Shown here piece by piece: positions 18,146 through 25,677 of a stretch of 64,000 bases of DNA (positions within the stretch are counted from its first letter, which is position 1; the number at the start of each line of letters is the position of its first letter). The DNA is taken from contig CAZYOF010000010.1 of NCBI GenBank assembly GCA_964648485.1, positions 62,001-126,000 of the forward strand, read 5' to 3'. The position numbers and the translations under genes were made by a program. The notes under the pieces are model-generated. The model had not been told where the DNA came from, searched no databases, and saw only the letters and a program-made list of their open reading frames with translations. This DNA is from DAIOEK01 sp964648485. GTDB taxonomy: Bacteria; Chloroflexota; Anaerolineae; Anaerolineales; Anaerolineaceae.

Positions 18146-19125
18146 ACTGACCACCTCTTTTGGATTCTGGTTTCAATCAAGTGTTTAATAACCATCACAA
18201 ATATCAGAACGATCCCCCACAGAGCAAGTGTAAAGAAATTACTTATACCCATCAGGTTCAATCCACTGGATATAATCTGTAAAATTACCAGTGAGATAAT
18301 CAACCCAGACACCTTTCCAAATCCCCCCGCGGCGCTAACTCCACCTAATACCGCAGCAAGTACAGTCAACAACAAATAAGACTCACCATAATCAGCTTTT
18401 GCAGAATTGAAACGGGAGATCATGATGATTGCCGCAATACCAGAGTAGATACCAGAAATGATGTAAGTTCTAAAAATAACCGCTTTATTGTTTACCCCTG
18501 AGAAAAAACAGGCTATTGGATTAGACCCAAGCAAATATATTCTGGTCCCGAGCGGAGTTTTATTTAACAGTACTGACATAACACCAGCGCAAGCCAAAAA
18601 TATCAACATGGGTACGGGAATCCCAAGTATGTCTTCATTGCCAATGGCTAATAAAGCCGGAGAGAATCCGGAGATAACATATCCTTGTGTCAGAACAAGT
18701 GAAAACCCACTTAAAAAGATCATCATACCCAGAGTAGCCAATATGGGTGAGATATCCAGAACGGCGATCAGAAAACCATTTATTAAACCTACTACCACAG
18801 CCACAAGCAGTCCCGCCAGAATAGCAATAATCACCAACCAGGGACTGTTGATGAAGGTGCTTTCTGCTGGTACGGATTTCGTAAGAACCATCGCCATGAT
18901 AATACCGGAGAGATTGGCAGTGGCAATGATGGATAAGTTAATACCAGAAGTAAGCATTGCGATCATCATTGCAAGAGTCAATATACCCAATTCAGGCATT
19001 TGATATGCCATGGATTGGAAATTGCCCGGATTCATAAAATTATTCCCGATAAGACCCCACATCAATAAAATGACCAAAATCATTACCGCTAAAAGAATAG
19101 TGAAATGAGATAGTTTTCGGAACAA
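18142..19125 (-). CDS. Sugar ABC transporter permease (RbsC/LsrD type)
   Basis: The 327-residue membrane protein has 8-10 hydrophobic segments and the branched-chain-permease/RbsC fold; GLINGFLIAVLDISPILATLG carries the conserved N-G-x-x-I and P-x-I-x-T-L-G elements, quoted in parts as GLINGFLIA and ILATLGMM. VLGGVSAAGGFG matches the conserved GG loop near the C-terminus. The start is TTG 19125, with GGGAGG six bases upstream. It follows the first permease by 15 bases; together they make a heterodimeric pore with the ATPase encoded before them. Confidence 0.88.
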   Translation of the reverse strand: MFRKLSHFTILLAVMILVILLMWGLIGNNFMNPGNFQSMAYQMPELGILTLAMMIAMLTSGINLSIIATANLSGIIMAMVLTKSVPAESTFINSPWLVIIAILAGLLVAVVVGLINGFLIAVLDISPILATLGMMIFLSGFSLVLTQGYVISGFSPALLAIGNEDILGIPVPMLIFLACAGVMSVLLNKTPLGTRIYLLGSNPIACFFSGVNNKAVIFRTYIISGIYSGIAAIIMISRFNSAKADYGESYLLLTVLAAVLGGVSAAGGFGKVSGLIISLVILQIISSGLNLMGISNFFTLALWGIVLIFVMVIKHLIETRIQKRWSV

Positions 19126-19140
19126 GGTAATCCTCCCAGT

Positions 19141-20142
19141 CTAATTGCTTTCAACAATAATACGTTTACGGGCAGATGTTTTGCGACGATAGGCACTTAC
19201 CCCAACACTGACAAGAATAACCAAACCAATGACCACTTTATACCAGAGCGCTGGTACATGCATCAAAGTCAATCCATTACCCATGATTGCAATTAATGTA
19301 ACACCAAGTATTGTGCCAACCATTGTACCGGTCCCACCAGTTAAGCTGGCTCCACCTAATACAACCGCGGCAATCACATCCATTTCCTTACCGACTAAAG
19401 AGTTGGGGGCAACGGTTTGTACTAATAATGCCTGGATCACACTTCCAATTCCTGCCATGAGTCCCATGAATGAATACACAAAAGCAGTAATGCCAAAAAT
19501 GTTAAATCCTGCTCTCTGGGCGGAATTCGGATTTCCCCCCATTGCATAGATAGATCGTCCAAGCAAGGTGTACTTTAAGATGAACCAACTGATTAAAACA
19601 AGAGCAATCCATATCACCGTTATTATGGATAAGCCGTATGGAATTCCTTCGGGTGTATAGATCGTAAAGATCCTGATGGTTGCAAAATCTCCAAACCAGG
19701 TTGGAAAACCATACAGCCACTTTCCCTTCGAAGCGACTGTCAGTAGCCCATAAAAGATGTTCAATGTCGCAATGGTCGTAATAATACTGGGGATTTTAAA
19801 GAAATGGATGATGACAGCATTTAACATACCCAGTGCAATTCCGATTACACCTGCAATAAGGAATACCAGAAAGATATTCAGCTTATCCCCCATATTCAAC
19901 AGGAGGACTGCAACCGTATAGCCTGTTACCGTGGCGATAGCCGTAAAAGAAATATCTATTCCACCTGAGATCAGCACAAACAACATTCCAATGGCAAAAG
20001 TACCCATTAGAGAATAGCTTTTAAGCAGGTCAAAGAGATTCTCAAGGGTGAAGAAGCTTGGATTTATGATGGTAATTACGATTGAAAATAGAATGATCGC
20101 AATAAATACGTAAGTCTCATGTCTGGTTAGTAGTTTCTTCAT
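19141..20142 (-). CDS. Sugar ABC transporter permease (RbsC/LsrC type)
   Basis: The 333-residue permease has the same fold as its neighbour, with GGIDISFTAIA near 61-71, the conserved RbsC-type sequence after the second helix. GMLNAVIIHFFKIPSIITT and VVLGGASLTGGTGT continue the family pattern. Two distinct permeases per operon is the arrangement of Lsr (AI-2), rhamnose (RhaPQ-like) and ribose-type systems. It lies 11 bases after the ATPase gene. The sequence alone does not fix the sugar. Confidence 0.88.
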   Translation of the reverse strand: MKKLLTRHETYVFIAIILFSIVITIINPSFFTLENLFDLLKSYSLMGTFAIGMLFVLISGGIDISFTAIATVTGYTVAVLLLNMGDKLNIFLVFLIAGVIGIALGMLNAVIIHFFKIPSIITTIATLNIFYGLLTVASKGKWLYGFPTWFGDFATIRIFTIYTPEGIPYGLSIITVIWIALVLISWFILKYTLLGRSIYAMGGNPNSAQRAGFNIFGITAFVYSFMGLMAGIGSVIQALLVQTVAPNSLVGKEMDVIAAVVLGGASLTGGTGTMVGTILGVTLIAIMGNGLTLMHVPALWYKVVIGLVILVSVGVSAYRRKTSARKRIIVESN

Positions 20143-20153
20143 GCCAATATTCC

Positions 20154-21650
20154 TTAGTTAGCATCATTTACATAATTCTGAATTTCGTCCTGAGTCGCAC
20201 CATTTGTATCAAACTCTTTCACAATTCGACCCTTCCGCATGACTAAAAGTCGATTGCAATTGTTAAATACCTCAGGTATTTCTTCAGAAATTAGTATGAT
20301 TGCAATGCCCATTTTCGCCAGTTCACGAATGATCTCATGAATTGAAAACTTGGCGGCAACATCAATTCCAATAGTGGGGCCATCGAGAATTAAGATTTTC
20401 GGATGTGTTGCAATCCATTTAGCAAGGACCACTCGCTGTTGATTTCCTCCCGACAGAGTTTGAACTGGTGATTCCGTACTTGGCACCTTAATGGAAAGAT
20501 CCTTTACCCATCTCTGAATACTTTCCACTACTTTCCCTTTTTCAAGTAACCGAAATTTATTAACCAGAGAATCAATCGTGGTAATAATGATGTTATCACC
20601 CACTGACTGAACGTTTACCAACCCTTGGGTTAATCGATCTTCTGGGACATAGGCAATACCGAGTTTCATTGCATCTTGAATGCTGTTGATTTTTACAGGT
20701 TTACTATCCAGAAAAATGTCGCCGCTATCTGGTTTATGAATTCCAAACAGCGTAAGAGCCAGTTCAGTTCTACCTGAACCCAGTAAGCCGGTAATCCCCA
20801 ATATTTCACCGGGTGAAACCTGGAAGGAAATATCAAGATATTCGCCTTCTCTGGATAGGTTTTTGCATTCCAATATCGGTGCTGAAGGGTTCGCCTCAAC
20901 CAGAAACCGTTGATATTCCACTTTTTTACCTGTCATTAACACAGTCAGCTTTTCATCATTGAGCTGATCGCTATCATATACCCCAACCAGATGTCCATCT
21001 CGAATGACACTGACCCGGTCAGCAATCTGTAATACTTCATTCAATTTATGACTTACAAACATGGTAGCAATACCTTTTGCCTTCATGTCCATTACAACAC
21101 TTAATAGAGAATCCACTTCCTTCTTAGTTAAAGAAGCTGTTGGTTCATCCATGATAATCAACTTCACGTCATGAGTAAGAGCCCGGCATATAGCAACCAA
21201 TTGCTGGTCGGCTATGGATATTGCACTTACCATTTCATCCAATGGCAATGTAACATTGATACGTTCCATTGCCGTCTTAGCAATAATTTGCAATTCCTTC
21301 CAATGGATAACCTTGCGATGATTCGCTACATACTGACCAATTGCTATGTTTTCAGCGACGGTTAAATTGGGGAATAAGGATAGATCTTGGTAAATAACCT
21401 GAATACCACGATTGATGGCATCGATAGCCCGATGACTGTGTACAGGATTCCCTTCAATTTCAATGATTGACCCGGGATCAGCTTCAACTGTACCAGAGAT
21501 AATCTTGATCATAGTTGATTTACCGGAACCATTTTCACCAGCGAGACAATGGATCTCACCTTTTTTTATTTCAAAATCAACATTATCCAAGGCCGTCACA
21601 CCAATGTAATGCTTACTTACATTCTTCAATGTTAAGAAGGGTTCTGCCAT
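20154..21650 (-). CDS. Sugar ABC transporter ATP-binding protein (RbsA type, duplicated)
   Basis: The 498-residue protein has two ABC modules. The first has Walker A GENGSGKST at 38-46, a Q-loop, and IIMDEPTASLT as Walker B; its signature region reads VSAISIADQQL, degenerate as in RbsA. The second has the degenerate loop GLLGSGRTEL and the full signature LSGGNQQRVVLAKW. This pattern is standard for RbsA/MglA/LsrA proteins. It powers uptake through the two permeases encoded downstream. It is separated from the binding-protein gene by a terminator-like hairpin, so it is probably made at a lower level. Confidence 0.92.
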   Translation of the reverse strand: MAEPFLTLKNVSKHYIGVTALDNVDFEIKKGEIHCLAGENGSGKSTMIKIISGTVEADPGSIIEIEGNPVHSHRAIDAINRGIQVIYQDLSLFPNLTVAENIAIGQYVANHRKVIHWKELQIIAKTAMERINVTLPLDEMVSAISIADQQLVAICRALTHDVKLIIMDEPTASLTKKEVDSLLSVVMDMKAKGIATMFVSHKLNEVLQIADRVSVIRDGHLVGVYDSDQLNDEKLTVLMTGKKVEYQRFLVEANPSAPILECKNLSREGEYLDISFQVSPGEILGITGLLGSGRTELALTLFGIHKPDSGDIFLDSKPVKINSIQDAMKLGIAYVPEDRLTQGLVNVQSVGDNIIITTIDSLVNKFRLLEKGKVVESIQRWVKDLSIKVPSTESPVQTLSGGNQQRVVLAKWIATHPKILILDGPTIGIDVAAKFSIHEIIRELAKMGIAIILISEEIPEVFNNCNRLLVMRKGRIVKEFDTNGATQDEIQNYVNDAN

Positions 21651-21713
21651 ACAGCATCCTCACCAACAAAGTTATGAATATGTTTTATACTCAACTATAC
21701 AGGGTTTTCTATT

Positions 21714-21758
21714 ATAAAAAAATGGGAGCTTCTTATTCAAAAATAAAGAAGCTCCCAT
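21714..21758 (-). terminator. Partial terminator between binding-protein and ATPase genes
   Basis: On the minus strand ATGGGAGCTTCTT (21758-21746) pairs with AAGAAGCTCCCAT (21734-21722), followed by a run of about seven U. A 13-bp stem with a U-tract just after the binding-protein stop should end or protect many transcripts, giving more binding protein than transporter. Confidence 0.75.
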
Positions 21759-21773
21759 CTTCATTTAACTATA

Positions 21774-22790
21774 CTAGAATCCCAGAGATTCCGCATTCTC
21801 TGGAGTAATATCCAAAATCGCATCGAGTTTAATGACTGTACCGTCAACGGTGACAGCGCCCAGACCGGGTATCTCTGTTCCGGATGCAATCTTGTTTCCT
21901 TCCAAAAGGTATTTGGCAAGCCAAACCATCCCATAACCAGCATCAGCAGGATTCCAGAGGATGCCTTCTTTCATTGATCCTTCTTTAAGGTAAGGAGCAG
22001 CCTGTGAAGGGATGACAGTTCCAACAACTGCAATTTTGTCAGTGAGACCTTTTTCTTTCAAAGCTTGCGCCGCACCAATCGGACCAAGGCTGCCGAAACC
22101 GACAATACCTTTCAGGTTGGGGTATGCTTTGATGAGTTCAAGGGTTTTCTGGCGTGCTAATTCCTGATCTTCACCGCAGGGGATACGTTCAGTGACAAGA
22201 GTCAGGTTAGGATATTTTTCCTTGGCATATGCAATTCCAGTATCTGCCCAGAAATTGTGCAGGGGAACGGTTAATCCGCCAACAAAAATTGCATACTCCC
22301 CGGTATCTCCCATATGCTCAACCAGCTGATCCCAGGCATGTTGGCCAAATTTTACATTATCGATGAGCTCGAAGTCATAATCTGTGCCAACCTGATCGGG
22401 AGATTCATGAGTAATAACAATGATCCCTTTTTCCTTGGCTTTCTGGAAGACAGGTTCAAGTGCCTTTGCATCATTAGGTACGACAGCGATTGCATCGACG
22501 CCCTTGGCAACCAGATCTTCAACAATCTTTACTTGCTGGGCAGGATCAGCCTGCGCTGGACCAGTTTGATATGCATTAACACCCAGCTCAGAAGCGGCAC
22601 GATTGACACCAGTTTCAACAACATTGAACCAGGGGATGCCGGTAATCTTTACAACAACGGCGATCTCGAATGGTTCTGCTGCAGCAGGAGCAGCTGGCGC
22701 GGCGGGTGCGGGTGCTGGTGCACAAGCTGCTAGCAAGCTCAATACTGCAATGAAGGAAACAATTCGAACCCAAAACATTTGCTTTTTCAT
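21774..22790 (-). CDS. Periplasmic sugar/AI-2-type substrate-binding lipoprotein
   Basis: The 338-residue protein has a lipoprotein signal with lipobox LLAAC (Cys23), then an Ala/Pro linker and a type I periplasmic binding domain (Peripla_BP_4). Starting at IAVVVKITGIPWFNVVETGV it resembles RhaS/LsrB-like binding proteins; AQADPAQQVKIVEDLVAKGVDAI is quoted only in part as VEDLVAKGVDAIAVVPNDA, the conserved ligand-lobe hinge. It captures the sugar outside the membrane for the ABC system encoded downstream. GAGGAGAG precedes the ATG. The Ala/Pro linker is coded by a GC-rich simple repeat at about 22676-22730. Confidence 0.9.
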   Translation of the reverse strand: MKKQMFWVRIVSFIAVLSLLAACAPAPAPAAPAAPAAAEPFEIAVVVKITGIPWFNVVETGVNRAASELGVNAYQTGPAQADPAQQVKIVEDLVAKGVDAIAVVPNDAKALEPVFQKAKEKGIIVITHESPDQVGTDYDFELIDNVKFGQHAWDQLVEHMGDTGEYAIFVGGLTVPLHNFWADTGIAYAKEKYPNLTLVTERIPCGEDQELARQKTLELIKAYPNLKGIVGFGSLGPIGAAQALKEKGLTDKIAVVGTVIPSQAAPYLKEGSMKEGILWNPADAGYGMVWLAKYLLEGNKIASGTEIPGLGAVTVDGTVIKLDAILDITPENAESLGF

Positions 22791-22853
22791 TATTCTCTCC
22801 TCGTCACTTGTTTATTTTGATCATCCACTTTTCAGTTCTGATCCTTATGATTT

Positions 22854-22872
22854 ATCCTGAATAGTTCAGGAT
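22854..22872. other. Short perfect inverted repeat
   Basis: ATCCTGAA (22854-22861) and TTCAGGAT (22865-22872) flank a three-base loop in the 132-base gap between the aldolase and binding-protein genes. It could be an mRNA processing hairpin or a regulator half-site pair. Confidence 0.35.
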
Positions 22873-22922
22873 GGCATCCAAGATAATGGTTTACAGCAAA
22901 CAACAAATTACAGAGTTCCTGC

Positions 22923-23570
22923 TTACTTCCTTTGACCATAAGTTTTAAATTTTTCGCCGATAATTTTCATCTCCTCATCAGATAAGATTACTGGCTCACC
23001 CATACTTTTTGCCTGATAGTAAATTCGTGAGACCAGTTCCAACTCTTCTGCTGCGGCAAACGCTGATTCGATATTCGTCCCTACAGTTACGATTCCATGA
23101 TTTGCCATCAGACAGGCATTGTATTTTCCGATTGCAGCCAAAATGTTGTCACTGAGTTCCTGTGACCCGAATGTTGCATATTTCGCTAGAGGAACTTTAT
23201 TTCCAGAAAATCCCACCAGATAATGAACCGCAGGTAGTTCCCAATTCATACATGCGATGGTGGTTGCAAAAACTTGGTGGGTATGTACAACAGCGTTGAT
23301 ATCTTCGCGGTACTTCAATAACGCCAGGTGAAATCGGATCTCACTGGATGGTTTGAGGGCTCCATCCACAATTGCGCCATCAGGTGTAACAACAACCACA
23401 TCAGATGGCTTCATGATCATGTAATCAACACCTGTAGGTTTGATAGCGATTAAATTCTCTTTACGATTAATAATGCTGAGGTTTCCACCAGAACCGGTGG
23501 TAAGGTTGGATGTGATAAGTTTTTTCCCGTACTCGACAATTAATTCCCGCTCTGCTTCTAGTCGCATCAT
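22923..23570 (-). CDS. fucA: Class II aldolase, L-fuculose/L-rhamnulose phosphate aldolase-like
   Basis: The 215-residue length equals that of FucA. The Zn2+ site is intact: Glu77, His96 and His98 (HTH) and His158 (NHG); GGNLS at 28-32 and KPTG at 44-47 bind the phosphate. These enzymes cleave ketose 1-phosphates to dihydroxyacetone phosphate and an aldehyde such as lactaldehyde, which fits the two kinases in the operon. It is the first gene of the operon, preceded by CAGGAGTGA and by a good promoter. Ribulose- or erythrulose-phosphate chemistry in the same fold remains possible. Confidence 0.85.
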   Translation of the reverse strand: MMRLEAERELIVEYGKKLITSNLTTGSGGNLSIINRKENLIAIKPTGVDYMIMKPSDVVVVTPDGAIVDGALKPSSEIRFHLALLKYREDINAVVHTHQVFATTIACMNWELPAVHYLVGFSGNKVPLAKYATFGSQELSDNILAAIGKYNACLMANHGIVTVGTNIESAFAAAEELELVSRIYYQAKSMGEPVILSDEEMKIIGEKFKTYGQRK

Positions 23571-23600
23571 TCACTCCTGTTTAGATGATCCAATGATGGT

Positions 23601-23637
23601 ATTATACAATGTATGTTTCATTATTTCAATAGTGAAA
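23601..23637 (-). promoter_or_regulatory. Promoter of the sugar operon with overlapping inverted-repeat operator
   Basis: On the minus strand TTGAAA (23629-23624) and TATAAT (23606-23601) are spaced by 17 bases. The inverted repeat TTTCACTATT-GA-AATAATGAAA (23637-23616, one mismatch) covers the -35 box. A repressor here would block RNA polymerase; the SorC-type regulator encoded in the operon is the natural candidate. Confidence 0.65.
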
Positions 23638-23656
23638 TTTTGTAACATTCATAAGT

Positions 23657-23693
23657 AAAAAAAAAGCGACGTCTTATTACTCAGACGTCGCTT
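23657..23693 (-). terminator. Strong terminator of the hydrogenase/sulfur operon
   Basis: On the minus strand AAGCGACGTCT (23693-23683) pairs with AGACGTCGCTT (23674-23664) around an eight-base loop, followed by about nine U. It lies 30 bases after the tatA stop and separates this operon from the sugar operon promoter. Confidence 0.9.
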
Positions 23694-23723
23694 ACATTAA
23701 CCCTACCCATATCTATATATGGC

Positions 23724-23885
23724 TTATTTTTTCTCCTCCTCATCATTTTTCCCCTGCAAACCATCTCTGAATGATCGAATACCCTTACCCATTTCTTTCA
23801 TCACTCCTGTTATACGTCCTACTCCAAATAGAAGCAGGATGATAACAAGAATAATGAGCAATTCAGGCAGACCAAAATGAAGCAT
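23724..23885 (-). CDS. tatA: Sec-independent protein translocase subunit TatA
   Basis: A 53-residue gene. ATG 23885 follows AAGGAGG at ideal spacing. The product has FGLPELLIILVIILLLFG, the TatA/E transmembrane helix with its Gly-Leu start and the FG hinge, then an amphipathic helix RITGVMKEMGKGIRSF and an acidic-basic tail. TatA forms the variable pore of the twin-arginine system, which exports folded proteins. It is the last gene of the hydrogenase operon, 12 bases after the lipoate ligase gene. The operon's hydrogenase small subunit carries a Tat signal and is its likely cargo. TatB/TatC are not in the window. Confidence 0.9.
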   Translation of the reverse strand: MLHFGLPELLIILVIILLLFGVGRITGVMKEMGKGIRSFRDGLQGKNDEEEKK

Positions 23886-23897
23886 AATACCTCCTTA

Positions 23898-24956
23898 TTA
23901 TCCAGCCAAATGCAGAATTACTTTTGTTATGTCTGCAGGATCTACACCCGGTGTTTCAATATCCTTCTCGGCATAAAATTTTTCAATCCGTTGCTGAATT
24001 AGTTTTTCATCATACTGAACACCATTCAATGAGTTTTCCAGCTCTGGTAACATATCGGATGGATAAAAGAAGAAATCTCCAGAGAGATGTACATCTCTTA
24101 GAATTCCATTATCGTTCACCAGAGTAACCCGGATCAACCCTCCTGCTGTTTTTAATATATTCTGAATTACATTTACGCCTTCCCGAATTTTTACATTCCG
24201 GGTAATTGACCTTCTTCTATCATTGAAAAACAACCATTCATTAGAATATCTTTCGTTATAAATCTCTTCAGCTTTATCTAGTAAGTCTTTTTCTACTTCT
24301 TCCTTCCAAATCATTTCCCCCAAAAGCTTTTCATACCTTTTTGCTAATGCATCACCCAGGGATCTGGTACTGGGCTTCTCTCCAGTTTCTCTAATAAATG
24401 TGCTTAAGTTTTCATTAAGGGTCTTATACACCTTGTCTCGAAATTTTTCATCAGGTACACGCAAACACTTACTCATGGTCTCATAGTCGAAATCTAGAAT
24501 AAAATTACCAACCAGAACAACCATATCATTAATTTCGGCAGCTCCATTTCCGGAGACTTTTTTCCCATTGGCAACAATGTCATTCACTGGTTTATAGACA
24601 GCATCAACACTAAATTGACGGTAAGTATCTACCACTGGAAGCAATAATTTCTTGTAAATTTCTTCTTTGTTTTTTGGCACGAGTGGATGATGGTTATGAA
24701 CAATTAGCTGATAAAAGAGTTGTTCACCGTCTAAATATACTGCCCCTCCACCAACTTCTCTACGGAACACTGGAATATTATTTTTTTCTGTATACTCCAG
24801 ATCAATTTCTTGTTCAGCATCCTGGTGGTACCCAATACAAACGTAGGGTGAGTCTGGACGTAAAATAAAAAGACTTTCCTGTTGTAAATATGCAGCTGCG
24901 TGATAAAGTGCTTGACTTAATTGCCAGGAAATCTTGTCTAGGAAATAATAGTTCAT
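23898..24956 (-). CDS. lplA: Lipoate-protein ligase A family protein
   Basis: The 352-residue protein has the biotin/lipoate A/B ligase fold: RREVGGGAVYLDGEQ at 65-79 is the lipoate-binding loop, and KPVNDIVANGKKVSGNGA (about 132-149) holds the adenylate-binding Lys. The C-terminal third resembles the accessory domain of LplA. It would attach lipoate, using ATP, to a Lys of an acceptor protein. The only lipoyl-domain protein in the window is the GcvH-like gene in the same operon (Lys74), making it the likely acceptor. It lies 16 bases after the maturation protease gene. Octanoyl transfer or an unrelated acceptor elsewhere cannot be excluded. Confidence 0.88.
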   Translation of the reverse strand: MNYYFLDKISWQLSQALYHAAAYLQQESLFILRPDSPYVCIGYHQDAEQEIDLEYTEKNNIPVFRREVGGGAVYLDGEQLFYQLIVHNHHPLVPKNKEEIYKKLLLPVVDTYRQFSVDAVYKPVNDIVANGKKVSGNGAAEINDMVVLVGNFILDFDYETMSKCLRVPDEKFRDKVYKTLNENLSTFIRETGEKPSTRSLGDALAKRYEKLLGEMIWKEEVEKDLLDKAEEIYNERYSNEWLFFNDRRRSITRNVKIREGVNVIQNILKTAGGLIRVTLVNDNGILRDVHLSGDFFFYPSDMLPELENSLNGVQYDEKLIQQRIEKFYAEKDIETPGVDPADITKVILHLAG

Positions 24957-24972
24957 GTAATTCTCCTGATAA

Positions 24973-25470
24973 TTATATTAAGTTCCAGTTTTCAAGTTGG
25001 ATTATTGCTTTTTGAACTAGATGCGGAAGTATCTTCTGAATCTCATCACTCAGACCGACGCCCATCGAAATATCCGAAGGTTGTGCTCCAATGAGGTACA
25101 AATGTTCTGGTAAAGTGTTCCTGAATTTTGCGATACCTAAAACTTCTTGAAATGTAATTTGATGATCCGACATTTTTATGCCAGAATAAAGTGGAATTTC
25201 ATCCTTTGATAATTCAACAATGGTTCCTGGAGCTTTATTTGCATTGACGGCATCTAAAATCAACAAATGACTTGATTCTTCAACCCATGGTAAAAGATTT
25301 AAACCCAGTACACCACCATCCAGTAATTCGAGAACATGAGCTGTAGCTGGATGATCTTTTTTATACTCCTCCAGCGCAACCTCAAGCTCTTTCAATGCAT
25401 ATACGCCTAATCCTTCGTCACGATTAAGGGTATTCCCTAATCCGAAAACGATCTTTCGGTTATTATTCAA
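24973..25470 (-). CDS. hynD: Hydrogenase maturation protease (HyaD/HybD/HynD family)
   Basis: The 165-residue protein begins GLGNTLNRDEGLG, the family signature. The Ni-binding residues of this protease group fit at Glu19, Asp73 (LILDAV) and His103 (SDHQ). The family cleaves the C-terminal peptide of the [NiFe] large subunit after Ni insertion, in the cytoplasm. The cognate substrate is encoded just before it. The start is TTG 25470 with GGGAG upstream. A 207-base gap with a hairpin separates it from the large-subunit gene, so it may be expressed at a lower level. Confidence 0.92.
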   Translation of the reverse strand: MNNNRKIVFGLGNTLNRDEGLGVYALKELEVALEEYKKDHPATAHVLELLDGGVLGLNLLPWVEESSHLLILDAVNANKAPGTIVELSKDEIPLYSGIKMSDHQITFQEVLGIAKFRNTLPEHLYLIGAQPSDISMGVGLSDEIQKILPHLVQKAIIQLENWNLI

Positions 25471-25631
25471 AGCTCAACTCCCATCATGATCCGATTTTTT
25501 CAGAATATTTGTTTATGAAATCAAATCTCGTGGTTACTGCCCTAGATATTTATCCATTTTCGGTGAATTGATCGAAAATAGGCTTGCTATCCTACAGTAT
25601 CTTTTTAACTATTAATTATTACGATGTGAAA

Positions 25632-25669
25632 GGGTATTCACCATCGAACACAATTGATAATGAATACCC
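25632..25669 (-). terminator. Hairpin after the large-subunit gene (weak terminator or processing site)
   Basis: GGGTATTCA (25632-25640) and TGAATACCC (25661-25669) form a nine-pair stem a few bases after the hydrogenase large-subunit stop. Only a few U follow on the minus strand, so read-through into the maturation gene is expected. Confidence 0.5.
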
Positions 25670-25677
25670 TTCCCTAA

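Noticed and set aside
12884..23570. Calling the sugar operon an AI-2 (lsr) system
   Set aside because: A rhamnulokinase-type kinase and a class II (not LsrF-type) aldolase fit sugar catabolism better, so AI-2 is kept only as an alternative.
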